A stretch of DNA of 64,000 nt from Sugiyamaella lignohabitans (Eukaryota; Ascomycota; Dipodascomycetes; Dipodascales; Trichomonascaceae), in the NCBI RefSeq assembly GCF_001640025.1, contig NC_031674.1:1302001-1366000 (forward strand), given 5' to 3'. A program made the position numbers and the translations under genes. The notes beneath the pieces were generated by a model. That model was not told the DNA's origin. It saw only the letters and a list, made by a program, of their open reading frames with translations, and searched no databases. Below, one piece after another: positions 23,153 to 32,632 of this stretch (position 1 is its first letter; every line of letters starts with the position of its first letter).

Positions 23153-24129
23153 TATTAACAGTCAATAATAATTTAAAGACTAATATAGATTAGTATACGA
23201 ATAGATCCAAATGTAAAATGTGAAGAATTATCCAGATCAACACATCGACAGTCTCTTCTTATTTATATAACCGAGTACTGAAATTTCAGTCACCGATTCA
23301 GTCATTTCGAGTTCCTACAGTGACTGACACATTGCTGCCCTTACCTTTGCAGGTGGTGTATGCAAGTGACAAAAAGCACCGGAAGAATCGATAAGATCCA
23401 GATCATGAAATCTCAGACTACTATTAGGCCCATATTGATAGTTTAGATTCGATGTCATCCATGAACAGTTAAAAAAGTTTGTGCCAAAGTCAAGTCAATT
23501 AATCAAATGTCATCGATTGAACTTAATTTTGAGATGCTGAATATTCATTGGATCGTTTTTGGAGCCTGAACTGGCCCGGGTTTGAAACATTTGGTGACTG
23601 ACTGAGATGCGTCTCTATATGCATCAGCAATCAAAGACCCGATGAGATCTAACGTTGAAAATACCTTTTCAAGTAATGTTACGAAAAATCCCGACTTTTT
23701 TGGCAGACAGAAATCGGCAACTCAACGGTCTGGTTCTGCAATTATTGTTGATGGTTTTTTTTTTTTTTTTTGAGTCAGTCTGGAGAACCGTGTTCAAATT
23801 GGTTCTGGGTGTGGTTTGATAACCGTAATACTAGATTACCAAGATCGGACTAAACCGATCTCCGAAAAAATTTACCGCCATGCGGTTAAATTAAAAAACA
23901 AACATATAGGAAAATAATTAATTCAATTAAACGGTAAAAATAAATAATAAATAATAATAATAAATAACAAAAAAAATTAAAATAAAACGATTAATCACAA
24001 ATAACGCCGAAGTCAGGTTGAATGACTACGCTTTCTACTTTATCTTTAATGGACTGTTGCTTAGCTTAGACAGCTTAGCTTTCACTTGGCGTGCTCTTAT
24101 CTTGCATAGGAAGTGGGAGTGTGAAAAAC
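23153..24129. other. ARG3 upstream region
   Basis: No protein gene supported. It contains the ARG3 promoter, a 17-nt T tract (about 23755-23771) directly followed by an exact TGAGTCA, and an AAT-rich tract at about 23938-23965. The right end is the 3' flank of the small gene at 24130. Confidence 0.5.
23261..23330 (-). promoter_or_regulatory. ARG3 core promoter with TATA box and Gcn4-like sites
   Basis: On the minus strand TTATATAAAT (23261-23270) sits about 110 nt upstream of the ARG3 start. Just upstream are AATGACTGAATC (23295-23306) and TGTCAGTCACT (23319-23329 region), each one base from the Gcn4 core TGACTCA. An exact TGAGTCA lies further out at 23771-23777. Control of arginine genes by Gcn4 is established in yeasts; function here is inferred. 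Confidence 0.35.
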
Positions 24130-24285
24130 TTAGAATCTAATGACTTCGTCACTAACAGCTTTTCCACACATGACAGTGAGAGTGACACTGAGAGCCTTCT
24201 TGAATCCAGTCTTAGCAGCCTTGCCAACTTGGGAGGCAGTGGATTTGACAGGAGTCATGGAGTTTTCAAATTGAGCGGCAGACAT
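24130..24285 (-). CDS. Small 51-residue protein, unknown function, codon-biased
   Basis: An open frame from ATG 24285 to TAA 24130 encoding MSAAQFENSMTPVKSTASQV and ending KAVSDEVIRF. I do not recognise the family. It is basic in the middle (GKAAKTGFKKAL) and could form one amphipathic helix followed by a short hydrophobic stretch (ALSVTLTVMCG). Codons are strongly biased to those expected of abundant yeast proteins (GCT, ACT, GTC, TCC, AAG). An excellent TATA box (TATAAAAGG, minus strand, 24445-24453) lies 160 nt upstream and the A of ATG follows an AAAA run. Together these argue for a real, highly expressed small gene. A further exon is possible but I found no clear splice pair. Confidence 0.5.
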   Translation of the reverse strand: MSAAQFENSMTPVKSTASQVGKAAKTGFKKALSVTLTVMCGKAVSDEVIRF

Positions 24286-25328
24286 TTTTGTAGTGTAGTG
24301 TAGTGTAGTTTGGAAATTAGAAGTGGTTCACAATTGTACCAAAAGCTTTTTATGTTTTAAGCGAGGATTGGGTTTTTAGTTGTTGTTCTTGATGTTGATG
24401 ATGATAAAAGAGAAAAGAATGGAATTACTCGAGTTCTTTACCATCCTTTTATATTTGTTCTCCTCCTTACTCAGTGCTGGTTGATGCTGGCGCAGTATTT
24501 TTACTCAGTGCCTTGACTCAGTGCTGGCCGGACTTTTCTGCCGGCATGATGCTTCATGTTACATGGTACTCAGCCCTATGCTTTGTTACATTAGATGCAC
24601 TGTACACGGTTTTAGTTTACAGTTGCTTACATCTTTTTTTTTCTCTTTCTTTTTCGTCGACCACCGGAACCTGCATCCGGCAGGAAGGGCGCAAATTTTT
24701 GCATTTACCATGCATATCTCAGACTCTAATTGTGATCTGCGTGAAAGATTTTCAGTGATCGACACCGTTACACGGCAAATTTTTTTGTTCCAGATATGCA
24801 GGGTCGTCCCTACAGCTAGAGAAGAACCATCCCGTGGTTACAACTGTCGGCAAATTCAGAAGCCGGGGTGTTGAATTTTTGCAACGTATGCTTGCTGAAT
24901 TACGTCAAAGCAAAAAAAAAAAACCATCTGGAACGCGGTTACCTGGGCATACAATGGCATTGGTTTAATGAGGTATTGGATCCAGTAACGTTCAGAGATT
25001 CAACTGTGAGGAACAAATTGAGACTAGTGGGAATTGGTTTTCGCATGACGAAATGCTATTACAATTGTGACATCTGACATCATAACAATAGCAGGAACCT
25101 AGACTTAGCCTGACATACCCCAGATATCCTGCAGTCTGAATTGCATAGCATTGGCATTTTCTAATTTTATATCCATAATGTAACATATAATGTACGTAGT
25201 ATTACATAACTTGGATTAATACCCCGCAATTTTCATAATAAATAAGCTTGCTTTGTTTTACATGACCCTCACTATGTACCCGTAACGAAGGTCTGCTGGA
25301 TTGCAGTATTGAGTGCTGGAGATAGCAG
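24286..25328. other. Intergenic region between the 51-residue gene and NTR2
   Basis: It carries the promoter of the 51-residue gene, with ACTCAGTG repeated at about 24470-24525. Several open frames of 60-120 codons run through 24474-25200 but none shows a domain, splice signals or consistent codon choice. Nothing else supported. Confidence 0.45.
24445..24453 (-). promoter_or_regulatory. TATA box of the 51-residue gene
   Basis: TATAAAAGG on the minus strand, 160 nt before the ATG at 24285. The intervening leader contains short TAGTG repeats (24290-24308) and a T-rich stretch. Confidence 0.5.
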
Positions 25329-26525
25329 CTAAAGATTTTTAGCTCCAGTATACGAGGCGATATTTCGGGCCAATTCTTCGCCAGATTGGTCAATCTCTTT
25401 CTGGATCTGTGACTCCTTTTCATCGAGACTGGATAACTCATTATTTATCTCTTCAATTCTTGAAGAAAACTCTGTCTTCATCGATATCAATCGGTCGAGT
25501 TTGGCCTTGATTGAGCTGTATGCGTCGTCAAAATCTACTAAATCTGGCATCTCGGGAACATATAGCGAAGGGGAGTACAATGATCGAGCCTGAGTAGTCC
25601 CACTACCAGTACGAATTTGGTTTAATTCCCAATTCGCTTCGTCCTCACTGTCCAAGTCAACTTCTCCTAGTTGAGAGCCCTCCGAGTCTGATAATCCGTT
25701 TATGGCATTTTCAATATCCCGGCGTCTTCTCTCGTTCTGCTTTAATTGACTTTGTACCCCAATTGGTAACTCCTCATCCTCAAATCCAGCACCTTCTATT
25801 AATACGTTAGTAGCCACAATCATATTGCCCTTCAAGAAATCAGTAGCTGATATCGACCGTTGGCATTTACTTACCATCAAGATCCAGTTCATTCAACAGC
25901 ATACGCTCTTCTCTTAGTTCTTCGTCATTCTGATCCTCATCGCCATCTTCATCTATCATTATCACATCATCACCGTTTTTAAATGCGTCGTTTATCACTG
26001 CAATCTCCTCGGTAGGAGTTTTATTCTCATAATTATCGTAAGTTTGGTCATTATCATTATCATTAAATTTGTCGTATGTATCGTTGTCATTTTCTGCTTC
26101 ATCTTTTCCATAGCCTTTGTAAGTCGGAGTGCTACTTTTCCGTAGTTCCTCTAGAACCGATTCGGTGTAAACTATAGAGGACTGAACCGGTGGCTCAGGT
26201 TGCTTGGTGTTCCTGTCTCAGTTAGCAATGCCTTATAGAACAAGTCTGGACTCTGCACTTGTGACCAAAACTTACGTATTAGATGCATCACCCACCTCCT
26301 TTTGCTTATTGAAAAGATCTCTATTTTTCTTTTTGATGAACTGGGCCCGGCTTTTGGCCTGTAATGAAGGTACAACTACTGAAGTTGGCTAGTAATCAGT
26401 TAGTAAACTAAACATCTCCCATCCTAAATCGGTTTTCTTACATTTTCGTCTCTCTCATCCTCTTCTTCATAGAAGCTAGGCTTTGCAATTGCTTTCTTCG
26501 TCTTAATATTACGCCTTTTTATCAT
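25329..26525 (-). CDS. NTR2: Ntr2/GCFC-type spliceosome disassembly factor, four exons
   Basis: A likely partner of Ntr1 and Prp43 in releasing the intron lariat and dismantling the spliceosome. Exons are 26525..26442, 26388..26276, 26212..25875 and 25795..25329, giving 333 residues (yeast Ntr2 has 322). The introns (53, 63 and 79 bp) have GTAAGA or GTAAGT donors and CTAAC branch points. The order matches Ntr2: basic start MIKRRNIKTKK, the VYTESVLEELRKS segment, an acidic Asn/Asp-rich middle, RRRRDIENAIN, then EANWELNQIRTGSG and a C-terminal coiled coil (SSIKAKLDRLISMKTEF onward). Similarity is by architecture and short motifs, so the symbol is moderately sure. A small upstream ORF ends on the start codon. 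Confidence 0.78.
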
Positions 26526-27037
26526 TTCCACTGTATAAATTCATCCATGAGGTCAATGCTAATCTGTGCTCTGACACTAAGTTTGGTCTAACCACGTGAT
26601 TTGCACGTGACCATTGATCCATCTGCTATGTTGATGCCGATAGTGGACAACAGAAGTCACCTTCGTTTTCGTTTCATTATTAGGTACCATATCAACAATT
26701 GTTGTGGCTTCTCTCTTTGAATTGCCATATTTTTGTTTAGTCTATGCATATGCTAAAAAGTTTTTGGCTCGGAGAGCTGAATCTCAGCTAACCGACTATT
26801 TTTGGTAGCTGGCTGAATGTCAGCTCTTGTAAATAACTAAACAGGCTACCGGGTTGATGCTCCAATTACGATCTTACTTACAGTTACTCGGTCCACTGTT
26901 GGTTATTGAACAGGCTATATATGTTTCTAGCTTCCATTTGCAACTGTGGATAGCTTCACATTATATAAAATAATCATTAATGTTCTCCAAACTTTTTCTA
27001 ATGACCAAATAATTCCGATCAACTTCACCTGACCGTC
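26526..27037. other. Divergent promoter region of NTR2 and the cupin gene
   Basis: 512 bp between two divergent starts. TATATAAAA at about 26962-26970 lies 70 nt upstream of the secreted cupin gene. On the NTR2 side an 8-codon upstream ORF runs 26548..26522. No other gene seen. Confidence 0.5.
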
Positions 27038-30000
27038 ATGACGCGTGTTAAAATGCGTGCTAACACTTGTCAGTGGCTTTCATCTGTAGCATTACTGTTA
27101 TTGTCGTTTGCTGATGCGGCACCTGGAAACAACCAGTTACAGAAAAAGAGCCCTGACATATATTCGACTTCTCCCTACTACTACGATCCTGATCCTGCTG
27201 ATGATTCAGATCTCACGAGTTATATACCTCAGTACTCAACATCTTATACTTATACAACTGTATATCCCGCCAGTGTTGCGACAGCCTACTATAGCGACTA
27301 CTATGGGTACACCTCTAGCTACTACTATAGCTATTATTGTCCAGATTCTCTTGACGCCACTTGTTATACCGACTACTACTATTACTCTACGCCCTATGCA
27401 CAAACCAGCTACTGCTATTCTACGAGCTATGACGCTCCCTCTACTAATTATTATTCGAGCTATTATTCAACCGATTATGATACTTCTACATGTACTTCAA
27501 CTAATGTCCCACTTCCCTCATGTACAGCAGATTATTTATCAATATCGGACTGCAGCCCTTCACCGGATTGTTCCGATAGCGACGAGCCCCTGGGTTTCTA
27601 TTGCGATGATTTTCAAGATTGTGATCTGCCCGATGTCGATTGTCCGGTTCCTCTCCCGCCTGCCACTTTAGTTGGGCAGTATTCAACGGCTCTAAATGAA
27701 CCAACTGTATTGCCCAATATTGTACCACCTCCTGCAAATCCTTCGCCGCAGCCATCTACCGCTCCTGTCGCAGCAGCTCCTCCGCCACCATCCCCTTCTC
27801 CTCCCCCTCCATCTCCTTCTCCCCCTCCTCCTCCTGCCCCCTCTCCGCCACCACCATCACCTCCTCCTCCCCCTCCTTCACCGCCTGCTCCAGCACCAGT
27901 AACAGCTTCGCCCTCAGCTTCTACGCCTCTTCCATCCTCGCCACCTCCAAGCACGTCACCAAGCCCCCCGAGTAGTTCGAGCGTCAGTTTACCCCCAGAC
28001 TTCGGAGTTTTCTTGGCTCTTCGTGGACTTCCATCGGAGACTGACAAAATAAACTTTCTGGAGCAACTTGGTGGCGATGAAGCATTCAAGTTTGATTTCA
28101 ACCATCCTCCATCAGATGCAGAGATGGTGGGCCCAGGTGGTAGAGCAGTTGCGGCATCTGGAAAAGAATTTCCAGCCGTTTTTGGCTCAGGTGTGAGTAT
28201 GACAGTAGTTAACCTGGAGCCTTGTGGTCTAATAGCCCCTCATTCTCACGCAAGGGCTTCTGAGAACTTGATCGTTCAAAAAGGTACAATTGACACCGAG
28301 TTTTTGGCAGAGGACGGTACTCCTTTGGTCTCTAACACCCTATCTGAAATGCAATCAACCATATTCCCTCAGGGTTCAATCCACTATGAGTTCAATCCTA
28401 CTTGTAGTCCTGCGACCATTATTAGCGCATTTAGTTCTGATGACCCAGGTATTCTCATCGTTGCACCAGCCTTACTATCAATGGACGATGATGTTATATC
28501 CAATTCCTTCGGTGCACAAGCAGTGGCAGGACTGAAACCCACTGTCCCGAGGGGAATCTTACAAAGCGTTGCCCAGTGTCAACAGAATTGCGGAATAACT
28601 CCTAAGAAACTTTCGTTTGTAAAGCGGGATGACAATATTGAGACATCTATGATCGAAACTCATAGCCAACCAAACGCGGATGTGATAAATTCTGCAGACT
28701 CGGTACATGAGCCTCTGGCAAAAAGAGGGTTATACGAAGAGATAATTTCTAGGCTCACTGATGACGATGACACTGAGGAGATGAATCGTCGCCGCCAACA
28801 ACAACGCAATAGACAGGCAATGCAGAATCGTCAAAATCGCCAGAACCGTCAAAACCGTCAGAATCGCCAAAATCGTCAAAACCGCCAAAATCGCCAGAAC
28901 CAAAATCGACAGTATCGTCAAAATAATAATCAAAATGGACGTCCAAGACAGCCAATCAGAGTAAACAGAGGTAATGGTGGATATAATCACAATAATAGCT
29001 ATGACCAGTCATTCGATAGACACGATCAGTATGACAGATATGACGGATACGATCGATATGACAGATTCCAAGATGACAACCGCCGAAACTCTCAGAGACG
29101 AAATCAGGCTAATCAAAGGAAAAACAACCAAAGATCAACCCGCGGACGTAACAATCATCATCGAAATGAATATGACTCTGATTATTACGATTTTGAGGAC
29201 ACGGATGTGGGTCGTCGCCATCGAAATGATGAAGAAAGAAACCAGAGATATAGAAATCGAGTCGAAGAAGACTCACACCCGCCAAGGAGGAACAGGGATA
29301 GATATGATGAAGAAATGTCTAAAACTCGAGGGGGAGAGCCATATGCTGATGTACCCAAGCCGACCAGACCGGGGAACGATCGAATGAATGAAGATGTTCC
29401 AGGTTCAGCAAAGAGTCGTCATTCTCATTCAGAAGAAGACCGGTATGATAACACCGACCGAGATGAGGAGGATCATAAAGAGAGGGTGCATCGAGAAAGA
29501 ACAAGATATGATGAGTACGGACGATTAGAAAGATCCAGACATTGGGGAGATAATGAAGATTCTGACGACAATGAAAGTTACGAAATGGTCGACAGAATCG
29601 ACAGAGTCGACACAGAGGACAGAGAGGACTATGAAGAGTCTTGGAGGTATGATGGCGACAGAGATGAGGACTCATATTATGATCTCAAAAGGGTGAATCT
29701 CATCGTCGGCCATGATGAGAATGAACAAGAGGATGTACCCCCAGTTCCGGGTTTAGGAAAGGGTCCTGCTCCTGACCTCCAGATAAATGTTCCAGTTCAC
29801 GATAAAGCACCTCCCATGCCAACGAATGATCAATTTCCTGATGATGAAAAACTTGAAAAGCAGTTACAGGATTCTGGAGCGCAGGAAGATTTGGCGCAAC
29901 ATGGACCGCTTCAGGATGCTTCTTTGAGTGCTGTCCCGTCTCCAGAGGTGACTTCGAGTTCAATTGGTCCCCCAAAGCCGACAACCCCAGAAGAGAAAGA

Positions 30001-30919
30001 GGTAGCTAAACCCCCTGTAGATGGTAAGTATCAACTGTATCCATAACTGGTACCTGATTTCTAACCTTCAGCAGTTGATAGTGAACTTAAGGTCGATAGC
30101 GAACTTAAGGATGAGAACCTGGCCGAATCAGACGACCACATTAATGGTCTTCCACAAGAGTATAATGAAGACGCTACAGACGATGCATGGACTGATTTAG
30201 ATCTTGATTATCTGGACGACTTGGAAGAATCATCTGAAGAGTATTCGCTCTCCAAGAGATCTCGAGAAACGCCTCGAGAAACCAGCAATGGAACAACTTT
30301 TGGCTCAGATGATCAGTATCTCATCAATAAAGAAAGTCAGTCTGATCGGGTGGTGACTGGCGATGAACATATGTACCTGAACTCTGAGGAGAGATCTGAT
30401 GTTGAGTCTGAATCTTGGTGGGATTCCATAATTGATCAAAGTGAGTATGACTCGCCTCGAGAGAGTAGCCCTGAAGAGGGAGAATCATGGCGAGCCTATA
30501 TTGAGAATCCTGAGAGACTTAGAGAATTTCTAAGATGGGATGATGACTTTGATGATCGAAATTCTGATAGCAGAAGAGGAAGGGAAAGGAGAATTGACAG
30601 GATTGCTTCCTCCTCTTCGGAACCTGCTGCTACATCCAATATTTTTACATCTATACCAGCAACTGAAACTTTTAGTAGTGGATCTTCCTTCCAAGTGAGC
30701 TACTTATCTTCTTCCGCAGCACTCTCATCAACTAATTCCTCATATTCTGCAACTACACTGGTTGAAACTGATCCTGCATTGACAGCCAGCCAGACTTCTT
30801 TAACGGCCACTACCACGAGTGCTTTGTCCTCGCCAACCTCTTCTGACGGCAACATTTTTGCCCTGCCGACTTCCCTTGAAGATTTTTTTGATGATCCTTT
30901 CGAGGATGTTCCTATATAG
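27038..30919 (+). CDS. Secreted Tyr/Pro-rich protein with germin-type cupin and charged repeat tail
   Basis: A 1277-residue secreted protein; exons 27038..30023 and 30072..30919 around a 48-bp intron. Order: signal peptide (about 1-27, ending ADA), Tyr/Ser-rich region (about 40-155), Cys-rich stretch (155-205), Pro-rich hinge (about 223-320), germin-type cupin (about 320-505), NRQ tripeptide repeats (about 590-627), a very acidic Arg/Asp/Tyr-rich region, and a Ser/Thr-rich C-terminus. The cupin has both germin boxes, PHSHARASE (His402, His404, Glu409) and FPQGSIHYEFN (His449), so a manganese site looks intact as in oxalate oxidase or spherulin-like proteins. KR sites near 530 and 563 could be Kex2 cuts separating the cupin from the tail. 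No GPI signal at the C-terminus. The enzymatic role is unknown. Confidence 0.82.
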
Positions 30920-31883
30920 TTGAATTTTTTTTACTTCTCATTCTTCCTTTCTTTAAGTTTGGTATTTATAGTTTTGATTTTTTAATAAATGCAGTCAGCC
31001 GTATATCCGTTCTTAATTCTTTATCTTGCATTATCTCATTGGGTTAGGCTGATAATGCCTTATCTTGCATATGTTGGTCGATCATCATTTTATTTTATGA
31101 ACCATTTGAAGTTTGGAGGCAACTGTTGGAAGTGTATTGGAAGTGTATTGGAATATCTAAGTTTGAGTCGTCATAATTCATGCTCTGTTGAAATCTGGAT
31201 TGACCAAATGCCTCCATATGGTTTCAATGACTGGGTCGTCACATCATCAAGTGTTGAACTTAAATAGCATGCATAACAGAAAGATATCTTTAGGTACAAT
31301 ATCTAGAGAAAAACCAAAGTTCGTAGAACGTTATAAAGAGCCAGGTTACAGGTAGAAGTTATCCGTAAAATAGGGGATATGTGGATTGGAGTTTCAATCA
31401 ATTCTGAAACATTTCCACCAGATGCTCTAGCTGGTTAATTTCGGACAGTCACTGACGACAAATTGGCCACATATTCATTAAAAACTAGCAAATATAATTA
31501 AACACGGCGCGCTCATCAACTAGGCATACGCGAACACCCTTTTGGAAGCGTTTCCTCCTGAATTTCCCAAGATATTCGGCGAGAAGAATGGCAGTCAAAC
31601 TTCATAACACCCAATATGCACGGTTAGAATGTAATATGCACGGCGAGGACGCGTCGAGATGATCCAAAATCGAGGTTGTCTGCACAACGTCGGACATTCT
31701 ATTATATTAACAGCAGCATCGCGTGTATAACGCATTGATAAACGCGATTCAACTGAGGGGCGGGCGTTTGATCCGCGTTACAGAGAAAGTATTTAATTGA
31801 AAGAATCTCCGCATTGTCTAATGGATGTTCTTCTGACATCAGCCTTCATACAATATATTTGACACTATTTGGACATTTGAACC
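30920..31883. other. Intergenic region upstream of the degron protein gene
   Basis: Holds the 3' end of the cupin gene, a 92-codon open frame at 30989..31267 without recognisable features, short direct repeats (CTTATCTTGCAT twice, GGAAGTGTATT twice), and the MCB-like cluster at 31528..31778. Confidence 0.5.
31528..31778 (+). promoter_or_regulatory. Cluster of MCB-like G1/S boxes
   Basis: One exact MluI cell-cycle box ACGCGT (31649-31654) plus ACGCGA (31528), TCGCGT (31719), ACGCGA (31742) and CCGCGT (31773), all within 250 bp and ending about 105 bp before the next start codon. CGCG is rare in the surrounding AT-rich DNA. ACGCGT is the binding site of Mbp1/Swi6 (MBF) in yeasts; use at G1/S is inferred. 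Confidence 0.5.
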
Positions 31884-32439
31884 ATGTCTCCACTTAGCCA
31901 ATGTAAGCCTTATTGCCTTACAACTGTTTTGGTTGCATACTAACCTCAGTCAAGTTACTGATAACAATTCGAACAAAATTTCCACCACAATGCCAATCGT
32001 TATAAAACGAAAATTTGGCTCTACCACACATTCCTTTGAGGCTCCTCCCTTCAAAATATTCTGTGATGAAGAGAATGAAGAACAGGATCTGAGCCCTCAA
32101 CATCTTGATACATTACAAATTGATAGTGCAATTTTAAAAGAAAATGTGCCACCGGCTGAATATTGTCAGAAGTCGAATAGCACAACTCCAAGCAAAATCC
32201 GAAGCCGACGACCTCTAGCTAGTCTGGATATCAGCAGAGTAAAAGGGTTCATATCTACTTCGCAATCTCCTAAACCAAAAGAGTTGACAGTCCCATGGAC
32301 CATTCACAAACGAACCCAACTTACTCGACGAAAGGTTTCACTTAATACTTTAAATCTTGCATCTTCGACTAAATTCTTTTTAGAGGACAAAGATCAATCA
32401 AATAAGGAGAATGTGGCTCCTGTACTTATTCGACACTAG
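31884..32439 (+). CDS. Small protein with ABBA, KEN and D-box motifs (possible APC/C substrate or inhibitor)
   Basis: A 167-residue protein; exons 31884..31902 and 31955..32439. The first coding exon MSPLSQ ends at a GTAAGC donor, and the branch point TACTAAC is followed by two AGs. Only the second (31953-31954) keeps the frame, matching the habit seen in DOA4 and KSH1 introns of skipping an AG too close to the branch point. If unspliced, translation could begin at the ATG at 31990. It has an ABBA motif (FKIFCDE, 39-45), two KEN boxes (68-70 and 157-159), a D-box (RRPLASLDI, 91-99) and possible CDK sites (TPSK, SPKP). No other domain. This combination is typical of APC/C-Cdc20/Cdh1 substrates and pseudosubstrates such as Acm1, Mad3 or securin. 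I cannot assign orthology. Confidence 0.68.
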
Positions 32440-32632
32440 ACAGGGGCTTTTTGTTGTCAACCATGTCATTTTTGAACTCTCCATTTACGATTTAACGACC
32501 TTTGCATTTATATATTTATATTAATAACATTTACGTGACATTTAAACATTCTATTATTGGACAGAAAGCATCGGAGTGGTCTTTGATAGGTAACGTTAAA
32601 TGGTGCAACCCTTAATAAGAAGTTAGGCGTGG

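Noticed and set aside
27613..28101. Gly-rich minus-strand frame of 162 codons
   Set aside because: It is the reverse complement of the Pro-rich hinge of the cupin protein; low-complexity shadow.
28730..28990. Ile/Leu/Thr-rich repeat frame on the minus strand
   Set aside because: Shadow of the NRQ repeat in the cupin gene.
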